Source of the DNA: an uncultured Verrucomicrobiota bacterium
GTDB lineage: Bacteria > Verrucomicrobiota > Verrucomicrobiia > Verrucomicrobiales > Verrucomicrobiaceae
Length of the DNA stretch: 42,761 nt
Assembly: GCA_903848465.1 (NCBI GenBank)
Contig: CAINGK010000147.1
Coordinates: 1 to 42,761 of the forward strand
Reading direction: 5' to 3'
Shown: positions 33,062-40,716 of the stretch, one piece after another
Position numbering within the stretch: position 1 is the first letter of the stretch
How the letters are laid out: each line of letters starts with the position of its first letter
Made by a program: the position numbers and the translations under genes
Notes under the pieces: model-generated
Database searches by the model: none
Told to the model about the DNA's origin: nothing
Seen by the model: only the letters and a program-made list of their open reading frames with translations

Positions 33062-34822
33062 ATGAGTTCGTCCCCCCCTTTGCAAGAAAAAACCTGGACC
33101 GGCACTGCGGTGTCCGACGGGGTGGCCCATGCGGTCGTGCATGTGCTTAGGGACCACTTCGACGAGCCGGACGAGGACAGCATCGAACCCGGCACGGAAG
33201 CGCATCAGATGGAGCGTCTGCATGCCGCCCTAGCGGCGACGGGCAAAGAGATCGAAGAGCTGCAACGCGTCATGGCCGGGGAGCATGGCAGCGCCGAGAG
33301 CGAAATCTTTGAAACGCATCTTTTGATCCTGCAGGACTCGACGATTCTCAAGCAGACGGAAAAAACCGTGCGTGAGCAGCATGTGTGCGTGGACTGGGCC
33401 TACTACAAGCTCATGTGCAAGCACATGGACGCCCTGCGCGGACTTTCCGACGCCTATCTACGCGAACGCTTTCTGGACGTGAAAGATGTGACGCAGCGTG
33501 TGATGCGCCACCTGCGCGGCGAGTTGCTGGACCACCCGATGTTTGACGAACCGGTGATCGTCGTGGCCCATGATCTGACCCCCTCGGACACCGTGCAGTT
33601 GGACCGCAGCAAGGTGCTTGGTTTTGCCTTGGAGACGGGCAGCGCGGTGTCGCATGCCGCCATCATTGCCCGCTCTCTGGCGTTGCCAGCGGTGGTCAGG
33701 CTGCATGGCATCTGCGATGAACTGCACAGTGGAGACACGGTGTTGCTGGACGGTGAAGGCGGCTTGCTCATTCAGAACCCCAGCGCGGAAACCCTGGCGC
33801 GTTACCGGCTGCGGGAAGAGCAGGCGGAACGACGGGAAGATGTCTTTCAACTGGAGCGGCATAAGCCGTCACTGACGACCTGCGGCACGGCAATCTGCGT
33901 GGGCGCGAATGCCGAGTTCATCGAGGAAATGAAAATCGTGGAGGATAGCGGTGCCGAAGAGGTCGGGCTGTTCCGCACGGAGTTCCTGCACCTCGAAAAT
34001 CCAGATGCGACGGAAGACGAACTCGCCGCAGCCTACAGCAAAGTGGTGAAATCTCAGGCTCCGAAGCGTGTGGTGTTCCGCACGCTGGATCTCGGCGGGG
34101 ATAAGGTGGACGAGCGTCTTGCGCTGGAGCCGGAGCCCAATCCTTTCCTTGGCTGGCGTGGCATCCGGCTTTCGTTGGGGCGGCTGGATTTGTTCAAGCG
34201 GCAACTGCGTGCATTACTGCGCGCAGCGGTGCATGGGCGCGTGGGCATCATGTTTCCCATGGTGTCGGGCGTGCAGGAGGTGATCGAGGCAAAAGCCGTA
34301 CTCAATGACTGCGCGGATGAACTCACGGCGGAAGGCATTGATGTGCCGGACGAAATCGAGATCGGTGCCATGATCGAGATTCCCAGCGCGGCGCTGTCCG
34401 CGGATTTGATCGCGGCGGAAGTCGATTTCCTCAGCCTGGGGACGAATGATTTGATTCAGTACACCATTGCGGTGGACCGGCTCAACGACCGGGTGGCGAA
34501 GCTCTATCAGCCCACCCACCCTGCGGTGCTGCGACTGATCGGCATGTCGGTCAAGGCCGCACGCACAGCGGGCATCCGCATCGGTATGTGTGGGGAGATG
34601 GCGTCAGATCTGACGCTGACACCGTTGATGATCGGCCTGGGCTTGAATGAACTCAGCGTGGCGACCACCCAGATCGCACGCGTGAAGCACGCTGTGCGGC
34701 GTCTGGCTGTGCCAGAATGCGAAGCACTGGCGCAATCCATCCAGACATGCACCAGCCCGGCCGAGATTCGGACTCTCAGTCGGGCTGTGGCGGATCGGAG
34801 CTATCCCGAATTATTCGAGTAG
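33062..34822 (+). CDS. ptsI: PTS enzyme I
   Basis: A 586-residue phosphoenolpyruvate-protein phosphotransferase. The phosphorylated histidine is His198 in SAVSHAAIIARSLALPAVV. The C-terminal PEP-binding domain has VGLFRTEFLHL, FRTLDLGGDKVDE, NPFLGWRGIRL, SLGTNDLIQYTIAVDR and IGMCGEMASD with the active Cys510. The usual GG-TSH context reads TGSAVSH. HPr and EII genes are not in the window, so it could serve regulation or a DhaK-type system. A purine-rich AGAGGG precedes the ATG at 33062. Confidence 0.95.
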   Translation: MSSSPPLQEKTWTGTAVSDGVAHAVVHVLRDHFDEPDEDSIEPGTEAHQMERLHAALAATGKEIEELQRVMAGEHGSAESEIFETHLLILQDSTILKQTEKTVREQHVCVDWAYYKLMCKHMDALRGLSDAYLRERFLDVKDVTQRVMRHLRGELLDHPMFDEPVIVVAHDLTPSDTVQLDRSKVLGFALETGSAVSHAAIIARSLALPAVVRLHGICDELHSGDTVLLDGEGGLLIQNPSAETLARYRLREEQAERREDVFQLERHKPSLTTCGTAICVGANAEFIEEMKIVEDSGAEEVGLFRTEFLHLENPDATEDELAAAYSKVVKSQAPKRVVFRTLDLGGDKVDERLALEPEPNPFLGWRGIRLSLGRLDLFKRQLRALLRAAVHGRVGIMFPMVSGVQEVIEAKAVLNDCADELTAEGIDVPDEIEIGAMIEIPSAALSADLIAAEVDFLSLGTNDLIQYTIAVDRLNDRVAKLYQPTHPAVLRLIGMSVKAARTAGIRIGMCGEMASDLTLTPLMIGLGLNELSVATTQIARVKHAVRRLAVPECEALAQSIQTCTSPAEIRTLSRAVADRSYPELFE

Positions 34823-34837
34823 CCCGTGGTTTTGCAT

Positions 34838-35581
34838 TCAGGCGGCGAGCTTGGACTTACTCTTGCGCACCAACTTGGCGGGCTTCGGAGCCATCGTGGG
34901 GCGGAAGGCATCGCCGAAGAGGTACTGGCGGGCGCTGTCCACCTGACCCATGACGCGGCGGTGCCACTTGGTGTATTCCTTGCCCAGGCGTTCTTCGGCA
35001 TCATCCTGTTGCAGGGCGCAGTCGAGGCTCATGCGCTCGGTGCTCAGTTCGGCCTGGAATGTGATTTCTGGAATGTGCAATTCTACGGCTTCAAACATGT
35101 CCATCACGCGTGCGGCGTAGCTGGTGTCCCAGACCTTGTCGTCTTCATCGTAGCAGCTCGTCACGAGGTGGGCGATGAGGTATTCGACGTTGTCGGAGTA
35201 AACCTCTGCCGCATCAATGACTGAATCAAAGCTCTCACGATCCACCGTGACCGGCAGGACCACTGAGACGGCGACGCCTGCCGATTGCAGAATCTGGTCC
35301 ATTTCACAGCCTTGGTAGAATTTGTTGAAGAACTCGCCGAGACCGGTGCTCACGTCCAAAATGGTCAGTGGGGAGGCATCGACATGGGCGAGGAATGCTC
35401 GGGGTGTCAGCGAACTGGCATCGAGAGCCGTGGCACCCAGATGGGTGTGGGAATCCTCCTCAGTTAGAGTGAGGAGTTGATGAGTGACGCCATACTGCTG
35501 GAGATAGCGTTGGAAGCAGAGAGCCAGAGTGCTCTTGCCGGTGCCGGGATAGTCGTTCTGGATGAGGATGAGCTTCTTCAT
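34838..35581 (-). CDS. ParA/MinD-like P-loop ATPase
   Basis: A 247-residue NTPase. The Walker A motif is IQNDYPGTGKSTLALCF at about residues 6-22, and Walker B is LTILDVSTGLGEFF. This is a variant of the deviant Walker A (KGGVGKT) of ParA/MinD. The C-terminal 25 residues are strongly basic (MAPKPAKLVRKSKSKLAA), possibly for DNA or membrane contact. It sits next to AT-rich DNA with perfect palindromes upstream of its start, which could be operators. There is no ParB nearby. Its role could be partition, or regulation in a mobile or plasmid-derived segment. Confidence 0.75.
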   Translation of the reverse strand: MKKLILIQNDYPGTGKSTLALCFQRYLQQYGVTHQLLTLTEEDSHTHLGATALDASSLTPRAFLAHVDASPLTILDVSTGLGEFFNKFYQGCEMDQILQSAGVAVSVVLPVTVDRESFDSVIDAAEVYSDNVEYLIAHLVTSCYDEDDKVWDTSYAARVMDMFEAVELHIPEITFQAELSTERMSLDCALQQDDAEERLGKEYTKWHRRVMGQVDSARQYLFGDAFRPTMAPKPAKLVRKSKSKLAA

Positions 35582-35889
35582 AATGATTTTCTTAAATTGC
35601 ATGGTTATTATGTAAATCATAATAAGTATTGCAAGAATAAATATTTAATACTTCCATAATTTCAATGATTTACGTTTGCTGCGAAATCGCTGTCAGCCTG
35701 TAAAATCAAGGCCCGCAGCGTCATTTCTACACTGACGTACACCGGGCAAAAAAAATGGTGTGTACCCCGAATCAAGCCGCCAATCACAGCTCGGAATACG
35801 CTTCAAACCTTCACTCAAACGCAAAATTCAGCCTGAACCGCCCTTGCGCAGTGGAAAGGAGGCTCTAATATCGCTCTCGGCGCACCTCC
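35582..35889. other. AT-rich intergenic segment before tRNA-Gln
   Basis: About 300 bases without a gene. The first 100 are markedly AT-rich and hold the palindromes described separately; the rest is of ordinary composition. A short open frame on the plus strand overlaps the tRNA and is not credible. Confidence 0.6.
35605..35625 (-). promoter_or_regulatory. Perfect AT palindrome upstream of the ParA-like gene
   Basis: TTATTATG, TAAAT, CATAATAA form an 8-base perfect inverted repeat 24 bases before the start codon. The surroundings are much richer in A/T than the rest of the window. It has the size and place of an operator. A second, overlapping inverted repeat (AAGTATT/AATACTT, 35624-35653) lies next to it. 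Confidence 0.5.
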
Positions 35890-35963
35890 TACCCCGTGGT
35901 GTAATGGTAACACAGGAGATTTTGATTCTCTCGTTCAAGGTTCGAATCCTTGCGGGGTAACCA
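35890..35963 (+). tRNA. tRNA-Gln (anticodon TTG)
   Basis: The acceptor TACCCCG pairs with CGGGGTA. The anticodon stem GGAGA/TCTCT encloses TTTTGAT with TTG at 35922-35924. The T-arm has TTCGAAT, and CCA is encoded. A 7-base hairpin overlaps the 3' end (35959-35979). Confidence 0.95.
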
Positions 35964-35979
35964 CTTGGGAGCAGTGGTT
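35959..35979 (+). other. Hairpin overlapping the tRNA-Gln 3' end
   Basis: AACCACT and AGTGGTT pair perfectly across TGGGAGC. The first arm includes the CCA end. There is no T-run after it, so it may be a processing element rather than a terminator. Confidence 0.4.
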
Positions 35980-36003
35980 AAAATGATAAAGGCAGCAGAC
36001 GTT

Positions 36004-37788
36004 TTAACGTGCGGCGGTGGTGATAGCACCCTCAATGAAGCTTTCATCCGTTAGAGTCTTGAGAAAGGCCACAAGATCAGCCTTCTCTTCCGGGGTCAGT
36101 TGGATGCCGCCTGCTGGGTGCTTCGCCAGATTGGGGTCCAGCGTGGCGCTGGAGCGAACGCCGCTGCTGTAGTGCTCGACCACCTCCTCCAGTGTAGCAA
36201 AGCGGCCGTCATGCATGTAGGGCGCGGTGCGGGCGATATTGCGTAGGCTGGGAGTTTTGAACTTGCCGCGATCAGCCGCATTGTGTGTCACCGCCATGCG
36301 TCCGAGATCATCGTCCGCCAGTGCGAGACCATTGTTGGCAAAGGGCTGGCTGGTGAAGAGCGTGCCACCGTGGCAGTGGAAGCAGTCTGCACCGCGTAGC
36401 CCACGCTTCGGATCAAACTCAGTCACGAATAGCTGTAGGCCGCGCTTCTCGTTCTCCGTCAGCTCTGCCACATTGCGTGCGGCACGGTCAAAGCGTGATT
36501 CCTGCGAGACCAGAGTGAGAAGAAACTGCTCCAGCGCCTTCGCGATTCGCTCTGCGGTGATCTCCTTGGAACCGAAGGCTTGGTTAAACGCGTTCACGCA
36601 CTTCGTATCCGCACTGAACTTGGCGATGACGTTGGGCAGCGTTTCATTCATTTCATGGGCGTCCTGGATCGGCATCAGCACTTGCTCACGCAGTGTGGCG
36701 GCCCGTCCATCCCAGAAGAACGCCTGCTGCCAGGCCAGATTGAATAGCGGCATCGCATTGCGTCTGCCGGTTTGCTGCTGCGCGCCTAGGCTGAAGCGTC
36801 GCACATCGGCAAAGGCATGCGTTTGATCATGGCAGGCGGCGCAGGATTGGGTGCCGTTAATCGAGAGCCGTCTGTCTTGAAACAACTGTCGGCCCAGCGC
36901 CACGCCTTCCTGCGTCAGCGGATTGTCGGCAGGCAGTTGCACTTTGGGAAAGCGTTGGGTCATCGCGGGAGTCAGCGCATGCGTGCCAGGGGGCAGGGGA
37001 ACTGGGGCGGTGGTGTAATGGGGCGTTTGATACACATCGTAGTTGATGCTGCGCACGCGGAAGGCGTGCTCGATGGTGGTCTTCAATCTGGCCGCCAGTT
37101 CATCGCCTTCGCGTGAGTGCGTGGAGGTGCCGTTTTTGCTGAATCCGACACATTCAAGCACGCGTTGCACATCCAATTCCAGTGCCAGCGTCAGCGGTCG
37201 TCCGCCGCGAAACGCCACCGGCAATTCCACGGTCATCAACTGCGGTGCATTGGCGATGTGGAAAGAGAACCCGTCCTCCTTGCCGCCATTGGGGAAGCGG
37301 CCTTCCAGGGCTAGGAAAATGTAGCCGCCCTGCCAGCCCCAGTGCAGGCCATTGACCTGCGGATTCAGTGGATGATCCGGCGCAAAACGATGCGGGTCGG
37401 ACTTGTTCGTGACCTCGTCCACTCCGATGCGGAAACGGATGCCCTTGTAATCACCCGCTGGAATGCCCGAACCCTGTGCCGTTAGCCGACCTGATGCTGC
37501 ACTCAGATACGCAAACCAGTCCCGCGACTCCATCCAAGTCCCGTCCTGCCTATGCAGTGCCAGTCCCGAGAGCAAAAAATCCAGCCGCGAGATCTGTGCT
37601 GACTGCACCGCAGAGAGCGGCTCATTGAGTCGTAGTGGCTGCCCGTGCGCCATGGGCACCACCTCCAGCCGCAGTTCCTGCCCGACAGCAGGCAGCAGCA
37701 GCCAAACACAACAGCATGCCATGGCCTGTCTCCAAGGCCAGACAAAGGTCTTGGAAATCAACGTTCTGCTGGTCAAAATACAGTGCAT
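36004..37788 (-). CDS. Fused MbnP-like and di-heme MbnH/MauG-type peroxidase
   Basis: A 594-residue exported protein. After a leader ending near AVGQ (residue about 36), residues 37-215 match the MbnP layout: a first strand ELRLEVVPMAHGQPLRLN, RLDFLLSGLALH, IPAGDYKGIRFRIGVDEV and the hallmark GLHWGWQGGYIFLALEG with Trp150 and Trp152. Residues about 290-590 are a bacterial cytochrome c peroxidase with two heme motifs, CAACH (316-320) and CFHCH (469-473), and the C-terminal YMHDGRF ligand region. MbnH normally oxidises a tryptophan of a separate MbnP protein, so a single chain is notable. It follows a PEP-CTERM gene after 34 bases and is probably co-transcribed with it. The start is the ATG at 37788. 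Confidence 0.87.
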   Translation of the reverse strand: MHCILTSRTLISKTFVWPWRQAMACCCVWLLLPAVGQELRLEVVPMAHGQPLRLNEPLSAVQSAQISRLDFLLSGLALHRQDGTWMESRDWFAYLSAASGRLTAQGSGIPAGDYKGIRFRIGVDEVTNKSDPHRFAPDHPLNPQVNGLHWGWQGGYIFLALEGRFPNGGKEDGFSFHIANAPQLMTVELPVAFRGGRPLTLALELDVQRVLECVGFSKNGTSTHSREGDELAARLKTTIEHAFRVRSINYDVYQTPHYTTAPVPLPPGTHALTPAMTQRFPKVQLPADNPLTQEGVALGRQLFQDRRLSINGTQSCAACHDQTHAFADVRRFSLGAQQQTGRRNAMPLFNLAWQQAFFWDGRAATLREQVLMPIQDAHEMNETLPNVIAKFSADTKCVNAFNQAFGSKEITAERIAKALEQFLLTLVSQESRFDRAARNVAELTENEKRGLQLFVTEFDPKRGLRGADCFHCHGGTLFTSQPFANNGLALADDDLGRMAVTHNAADRGKFKTPSLRNIARTAPYMHDGRFATLEEVVEHYSSGVRSSATLDPNLAKHPAGGIQLTPEEKADLVAFLKTLTDESFIEGAITTAAR

Positions 37789-37822
37789 AATCGACCAAAT
37801 GGGAGCCTGCGTGAGGCGTTTT

Positions 37823-38623
37823 TCAGCCAATCCTGCGGCGGCGAATCATCCACACGATGCCGAAACTTGCGATAAGGAGGGCACTGCCGGGTTCGGGAAC
37901 GGGAGCAAACGAGCCGAGCACCAGGCCGTCCTGCCAGTTATTTGGGTCGTTTAAAGGAGCGTAGGTGTTGACGGTGAAATAGCCGTGCTGGGGAGCGTAG
38001 GTAGCGAAGAAGTTTGAGGCATCTAAGGAGGCGACATCGCTGAGTATGCTCTGGAAGATGCCGGAGCGAGCGATGGCCGTGGCATCTCCGAGGGCTGCGT
38101 TAGCTGCATTGAAGTCCAGGTAGTCGCTCATGTTCGTGAAGTCCGACTTGGGGGGCTTGCCTTCGGTTTCAGATAAGAAGTTCTGCACCGCGTACATCGC
38201 ATTGTAGAAGGGGTCGTTGTTGCTGAAGTTGTGGTAGTCACCGCTCTGTTCAGTGAAGATACCCGAGGGACCTGCCAGGGTGTTCCAAGGGAGGTAGGTG
38301 TCGAGGACGTATTCCATGACGGCGACCTGCTTCGGCACGATGCTGGCGTAAAACGTGGGATCTGCCTGATAGATGGTGGTGTTACGCTCAGTGTTCTGCA
38401 CGGTCCAGCCATCCTGAAACGACAAGGTCTGCGCGGTAATGGTCTGATTGCTCAGTGCGGGCGGTCCTGGTTCAATGCACAGCCACCAGTAAGTCTGACC
38501 GCCGATCACATACTCGCCGATGGAATCGCCGTTGTTGTCCAGCCCTGTTACAGAGACGGTGTCAGCCGTAGCCGTGACGGCCCAGGCAAAAAAGGTCAGA
38601 GTTAAAAACCGCAAAAATGTCAT
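37823..38623 (-). CDS. PEP-CTERM exported protein
   Basis: A 266-residue protein. The signal peptide is MTFLRFLTLTFFAWAVTATA. The C-terminus has the exosortase sorting tag: VPEPGSALLIASFGIVWMIRRRR, that is a PEP motif, a transmembrane stretch and an arginine cluster. The mature part is unrecognised, rich in Asn, Ser and Tyr, and contains TYWWLCIEPGPP with adjacent Trp residues. Exosortase would cut at the PEP motif and release or anchor the protein outside. It heads a minus-strand pair with the fused peroxidase gene; the two may be partners. Exosortase itself is not in the window. Confidence 0.9.
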   Translation of the reverse strand: MTFLRFLTLTFFAWAVTATADTVSVTGLDNNGDSIGEYVIGGQTYWWLCIEPGPPALSNQTITAQTLSFQDGWTVQNTERNTTIYQADPTFYASIVPKQVAVMEYVLDTYLPWNTLAGPSGIFTEQSGDYHNFSNNDPFYNAMYAVQNFLSETEGKPPKSDFTNMSDYLDFNAANAALGDATAIARSGIFQSILSDVASLDASNFFATYAPQHGYFTVNTYAPLNDPNNWQDGLVLGSFAPVPEPGSALLIASFGIVWMIRRRRIG

Positions 38624-38665
38624 GGTTGTGTGAAAATTATGGCATTACCTCAATAAATCTAGGTT

Positions 38666-38688
38666 TATTTTATGAAAATTATAAAATA
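38666..38688. promoter_or_regulatory. Perfect AT palindrome between divergent genes
   Basis: TATTTTAT, GAAAATT, ATAAAATA: an 8-base perfect inverted repeat 43 bases upstream of the PEP-CTERM start codon and upstream of the parvulin gene. It may be an operator or part of overlapping promoters. A similar palindrome lies at 35605-35625, at the other edge of the peroxidase segment. Confidence 0.45.
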
Positions 38689-38764
38689 TACAGGTGTGAA
38701 GCGGCCTGCGGGGAATGAAGCGCCGGTTGCCATCAGGATGGGCTGTCCTAGGTTGGGAGCGTCA

Positions 38765-39787
38765 ATGTCGAATTTGTCCCAGGGTTTTCGGTGGCGATAT
38801 GCCGTCGGGTTCATCGCTGCTGGCTCCCTGCTGGCGCTTCTGTATGCCTGCAAGGAGCCGCTTGAGCAGCTTTGGCTGGGTGGGGGAAACGTGGCGGAGG
38901 TGAACGGCCTGCCGATTACGCGACAGGAACTGGGGGATGCCATGCGCGAGCGGCTGTGGAAACGCCATGAGTCCTGGGCCAGTCTCGGCCCCGAGGGGCG
39001 CAAGCAGACGCGCTGGCAGGTGCTGGAGAACTTGGTGAACGACCGCCTCGTCCGCACCTCCCGCAGCAACAGCGGGACAGTGGCTACCCAAGCTGCTGCG
39101 AAGCGTGAGTCCGAATGGATGCAGCGGCAGTTTGCCGATGAAGCGGAGTTTCCCAGACGCCTAGCGGCCCAGCAACTGACGACCAAGTCTTTGGCTGCCC
39201 AGATCCATGAGGCGCAGCTCGATGAAGCGTGGCTCCAGGAGCAAATGCCGCAGATCACGCCGCAGGAGGTGAGCGCTTGGTATGAAGAGTTCAAGGACAC
39301 GCTGCGCATTCCGCAGGCGCATCATGCCGCGCACATTTTCCTGACCCGACATGACAAGACGAAGCCGGACCGCGAGGCGGAGATTCGGGAGATTCAGCGG
39401 CAGCTTTTGAACAAGGAAAAGACCTTTGCGCAACTGGCCAAGGAACACTCGGATGATGATCGAAGCAGAAAATTGGGCGGCGATCTCGGCTGGTTCACGC
39501 AGGAGCGCATGCCGGCGGATTTCATCGCTGCGGTGGAAAAGCTCAAGATCGGCCAGTTCAGCGAGCCGGTGCAGACGCAGTTCGGCTGGCACATCATCAT
39601 CGTGTATGAGCGTCGTGCTTCTCGCCTGCCTCCATTGGCTGAGGTGAAAGAAGAGATCGCCGCGTTGCTCACCAGCAAACGGAGGGAGGAGGCGGTGCAG
39701 GGACTCCTCGCCGAATTGAGGGAACGCTGGAAGCCGTCGGTATTTTATCACTCCGAGGTCATTGATCATGCCGAACCCACCCCATGA
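38765..39787 (+). CDS. Parvulin-type isomerase lipoprotein
   Basis: A 340-residue SurA/PrsA-like protein. The N-terminal hydrophobic segment ends in LLYACK with a lipobox Cys at 29. A helical chaperone part follows, and a parvulin domain spans about 186-282 (AAHIFLTRHDK, FAQLAKEHSDDDRSRKLGGDLGWF, FSEPVQTQFGWHIIIVYERR). The start is placed at the ATG at 38765, preceded by a good ribosome site (GGGAG, six bases). An upstream ATG at 38672 lies within the AT-rich palindrome and is less likely. It would fold exported proteins at the outer face of the membrane. Confidence 0.9.
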   Translation: MSNLSQGFRWRYAVGFIAAGSLLALLYACKEPLEQLWLGGGNVAEVNGLPITRQELGDAMRERLWKRHESWASLGPEGRKQTRWQVLENLVNDRLVRTSRSNSGTVATQAAAKRESEWMQRQFADEAEFPRRLAAQQLTTKSLAAQIHEAQLDEAWLQEQMPQITPQEVSAWYEEFKDTLRIPQAHHAAHIFLTRHDKTKPDREAEIREIQRQLLNKEKTFAQLAKEHSDDDRSRKLGGDLGWFTQERMPADFIAAVEKLKIGQFSEPVQTQFGWHIIIVYERRASRLPPLAEVKEEIAALLTSKRREEAVQGLLAELRERWKPSVFYHSEVIDHAEPTP

Positions 39788-39836
39788 AATAGAGGCGGGC
39801 GTTGCACGGCGGGAAATGTGCGCTAAGGGCGTGGGC

Positions 39837-40664
39837 ATGAAACAAAACGTTGGCATTCTTGGGCTCGGCATCATCGGCAGTCGTGTGGCGGAAAATCTCC
39901 GCAAAGCGGGGCATGAAGTGTTTGTGTGGAGCCGCAGTGCGCGCCCCGTGCCCAACTTCCTCGCCTCACCGCGTGAGGTGGCTGAAGCGGCGGGCATCAT
40001 CCAGATTTTCGTGCGCGACAGCGCGGCACTGATCGAGGCGATTGAGGACATGAAGCCAGCGCTCAAAGCCGGGCATCTCATCATGAACCACGCTACGGTG
40101 AGCAAAGCCGCCACGCTACAGGCGGCGAAACTCGTGGAAGAAACTGGAGCGGCATTCCTTGATGCGCCCTTCACAGGCAGCAAGATGGCAGCGCAGAACG
40201 GCAAGCTCTGCTACTACATCGGCGGTAGTGATCTGCTGCTGGAGCGCGCCCGTCCCGTGCTGACTGCCAGTGCTGCCAAGATCCTGCCGCTGGGCGGCGT
40301 TGGCGATGCGATGGTGCTCAAGATCGTGACCAATCTCGTCTCCGCCGTGATCGTGGAGGCCGTGGCCGAAGCGGCGGACATTACAAAGGCCAATGGCATC
40401 TCGCTTGAACGCCTGCATGAGGCGCTGGAGTCGAATGCCAACTATTCCATGCTCATTGGCATGAAGCTGCCCGCCATCATCAAGGGAGACTTCGAGCCGC
40501 ACTTTGCCCTGCGCAACATGCTCAAGGATGCCGACTTTGCCCGTGAACTCGCGGCAGAGGACAAGCTCAGCACCCCAGCCCTCGAATGCACCGCCGCCGC
40601 CATGCGTGCCGGAGTGGAAGCGGGGAAAGGTGATCTTGATTTCAGCGTGATCGGGCAGCGCTGA
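39837..40664 (+). CDS. Beta-hydroxyacid dehydrogenase (3-HIBADH family)
   Basis: A 275-residue NAD(P)-dependent dehydrogenase. The N-terminal cofactor motif is VGILGLGIIGSRVAENLRKAGHEV. The substrate segment is FLDAPFTGSKMAAQNGKLCYYIGG, and the catalytic Lys is in MVLKIVTNLV. Members oxidise 3-hydroxyisobutyrate, tartronate semialdehyde or related acids. It starts 49 bases after the parvulin gene and 52 bases before the ThuA gene, so it may be in an operon with them. The ATG at 39837 begins the Rossmann domain; an upstream extension to 39762 overlaps the parvulin gene. Confidence 0.9.
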   Translation: MKQNVGILGLGIIGSRVAENLRKAGHEVFVWSRSARPVPNFLASPREVAEAAGIIQIFVRDSAALIEAIEDMKPALKAGHLIMNHATVSKAATLQAAKLVEETGAAFLDAPFTGSKMAAQNGKLCYYIGGSDLLLERARPVLTASAAKILPLGGVGDAMVLKIVTNLVSAVIVEAVAEAADITKANGISLERLHEALESNANYSMLIGMKLPAIIKGDFEPHFALRNMLKDADFARELAAEDKLSTPALECTAAAMRAGVEAGKGDLDFSVIGQR

Positions 40665-40716
40665 GCTGCGCCAAATGATGATATTGACTGCCTCCGTGCT
40701 TGAAACCAGCCAGCCT

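Noticed and set aside
35760..35960. Short plus-strand frame ending in tRNA-Gln
   Set aside because: It runs through the tRNA gene and has no protein-like pattern.
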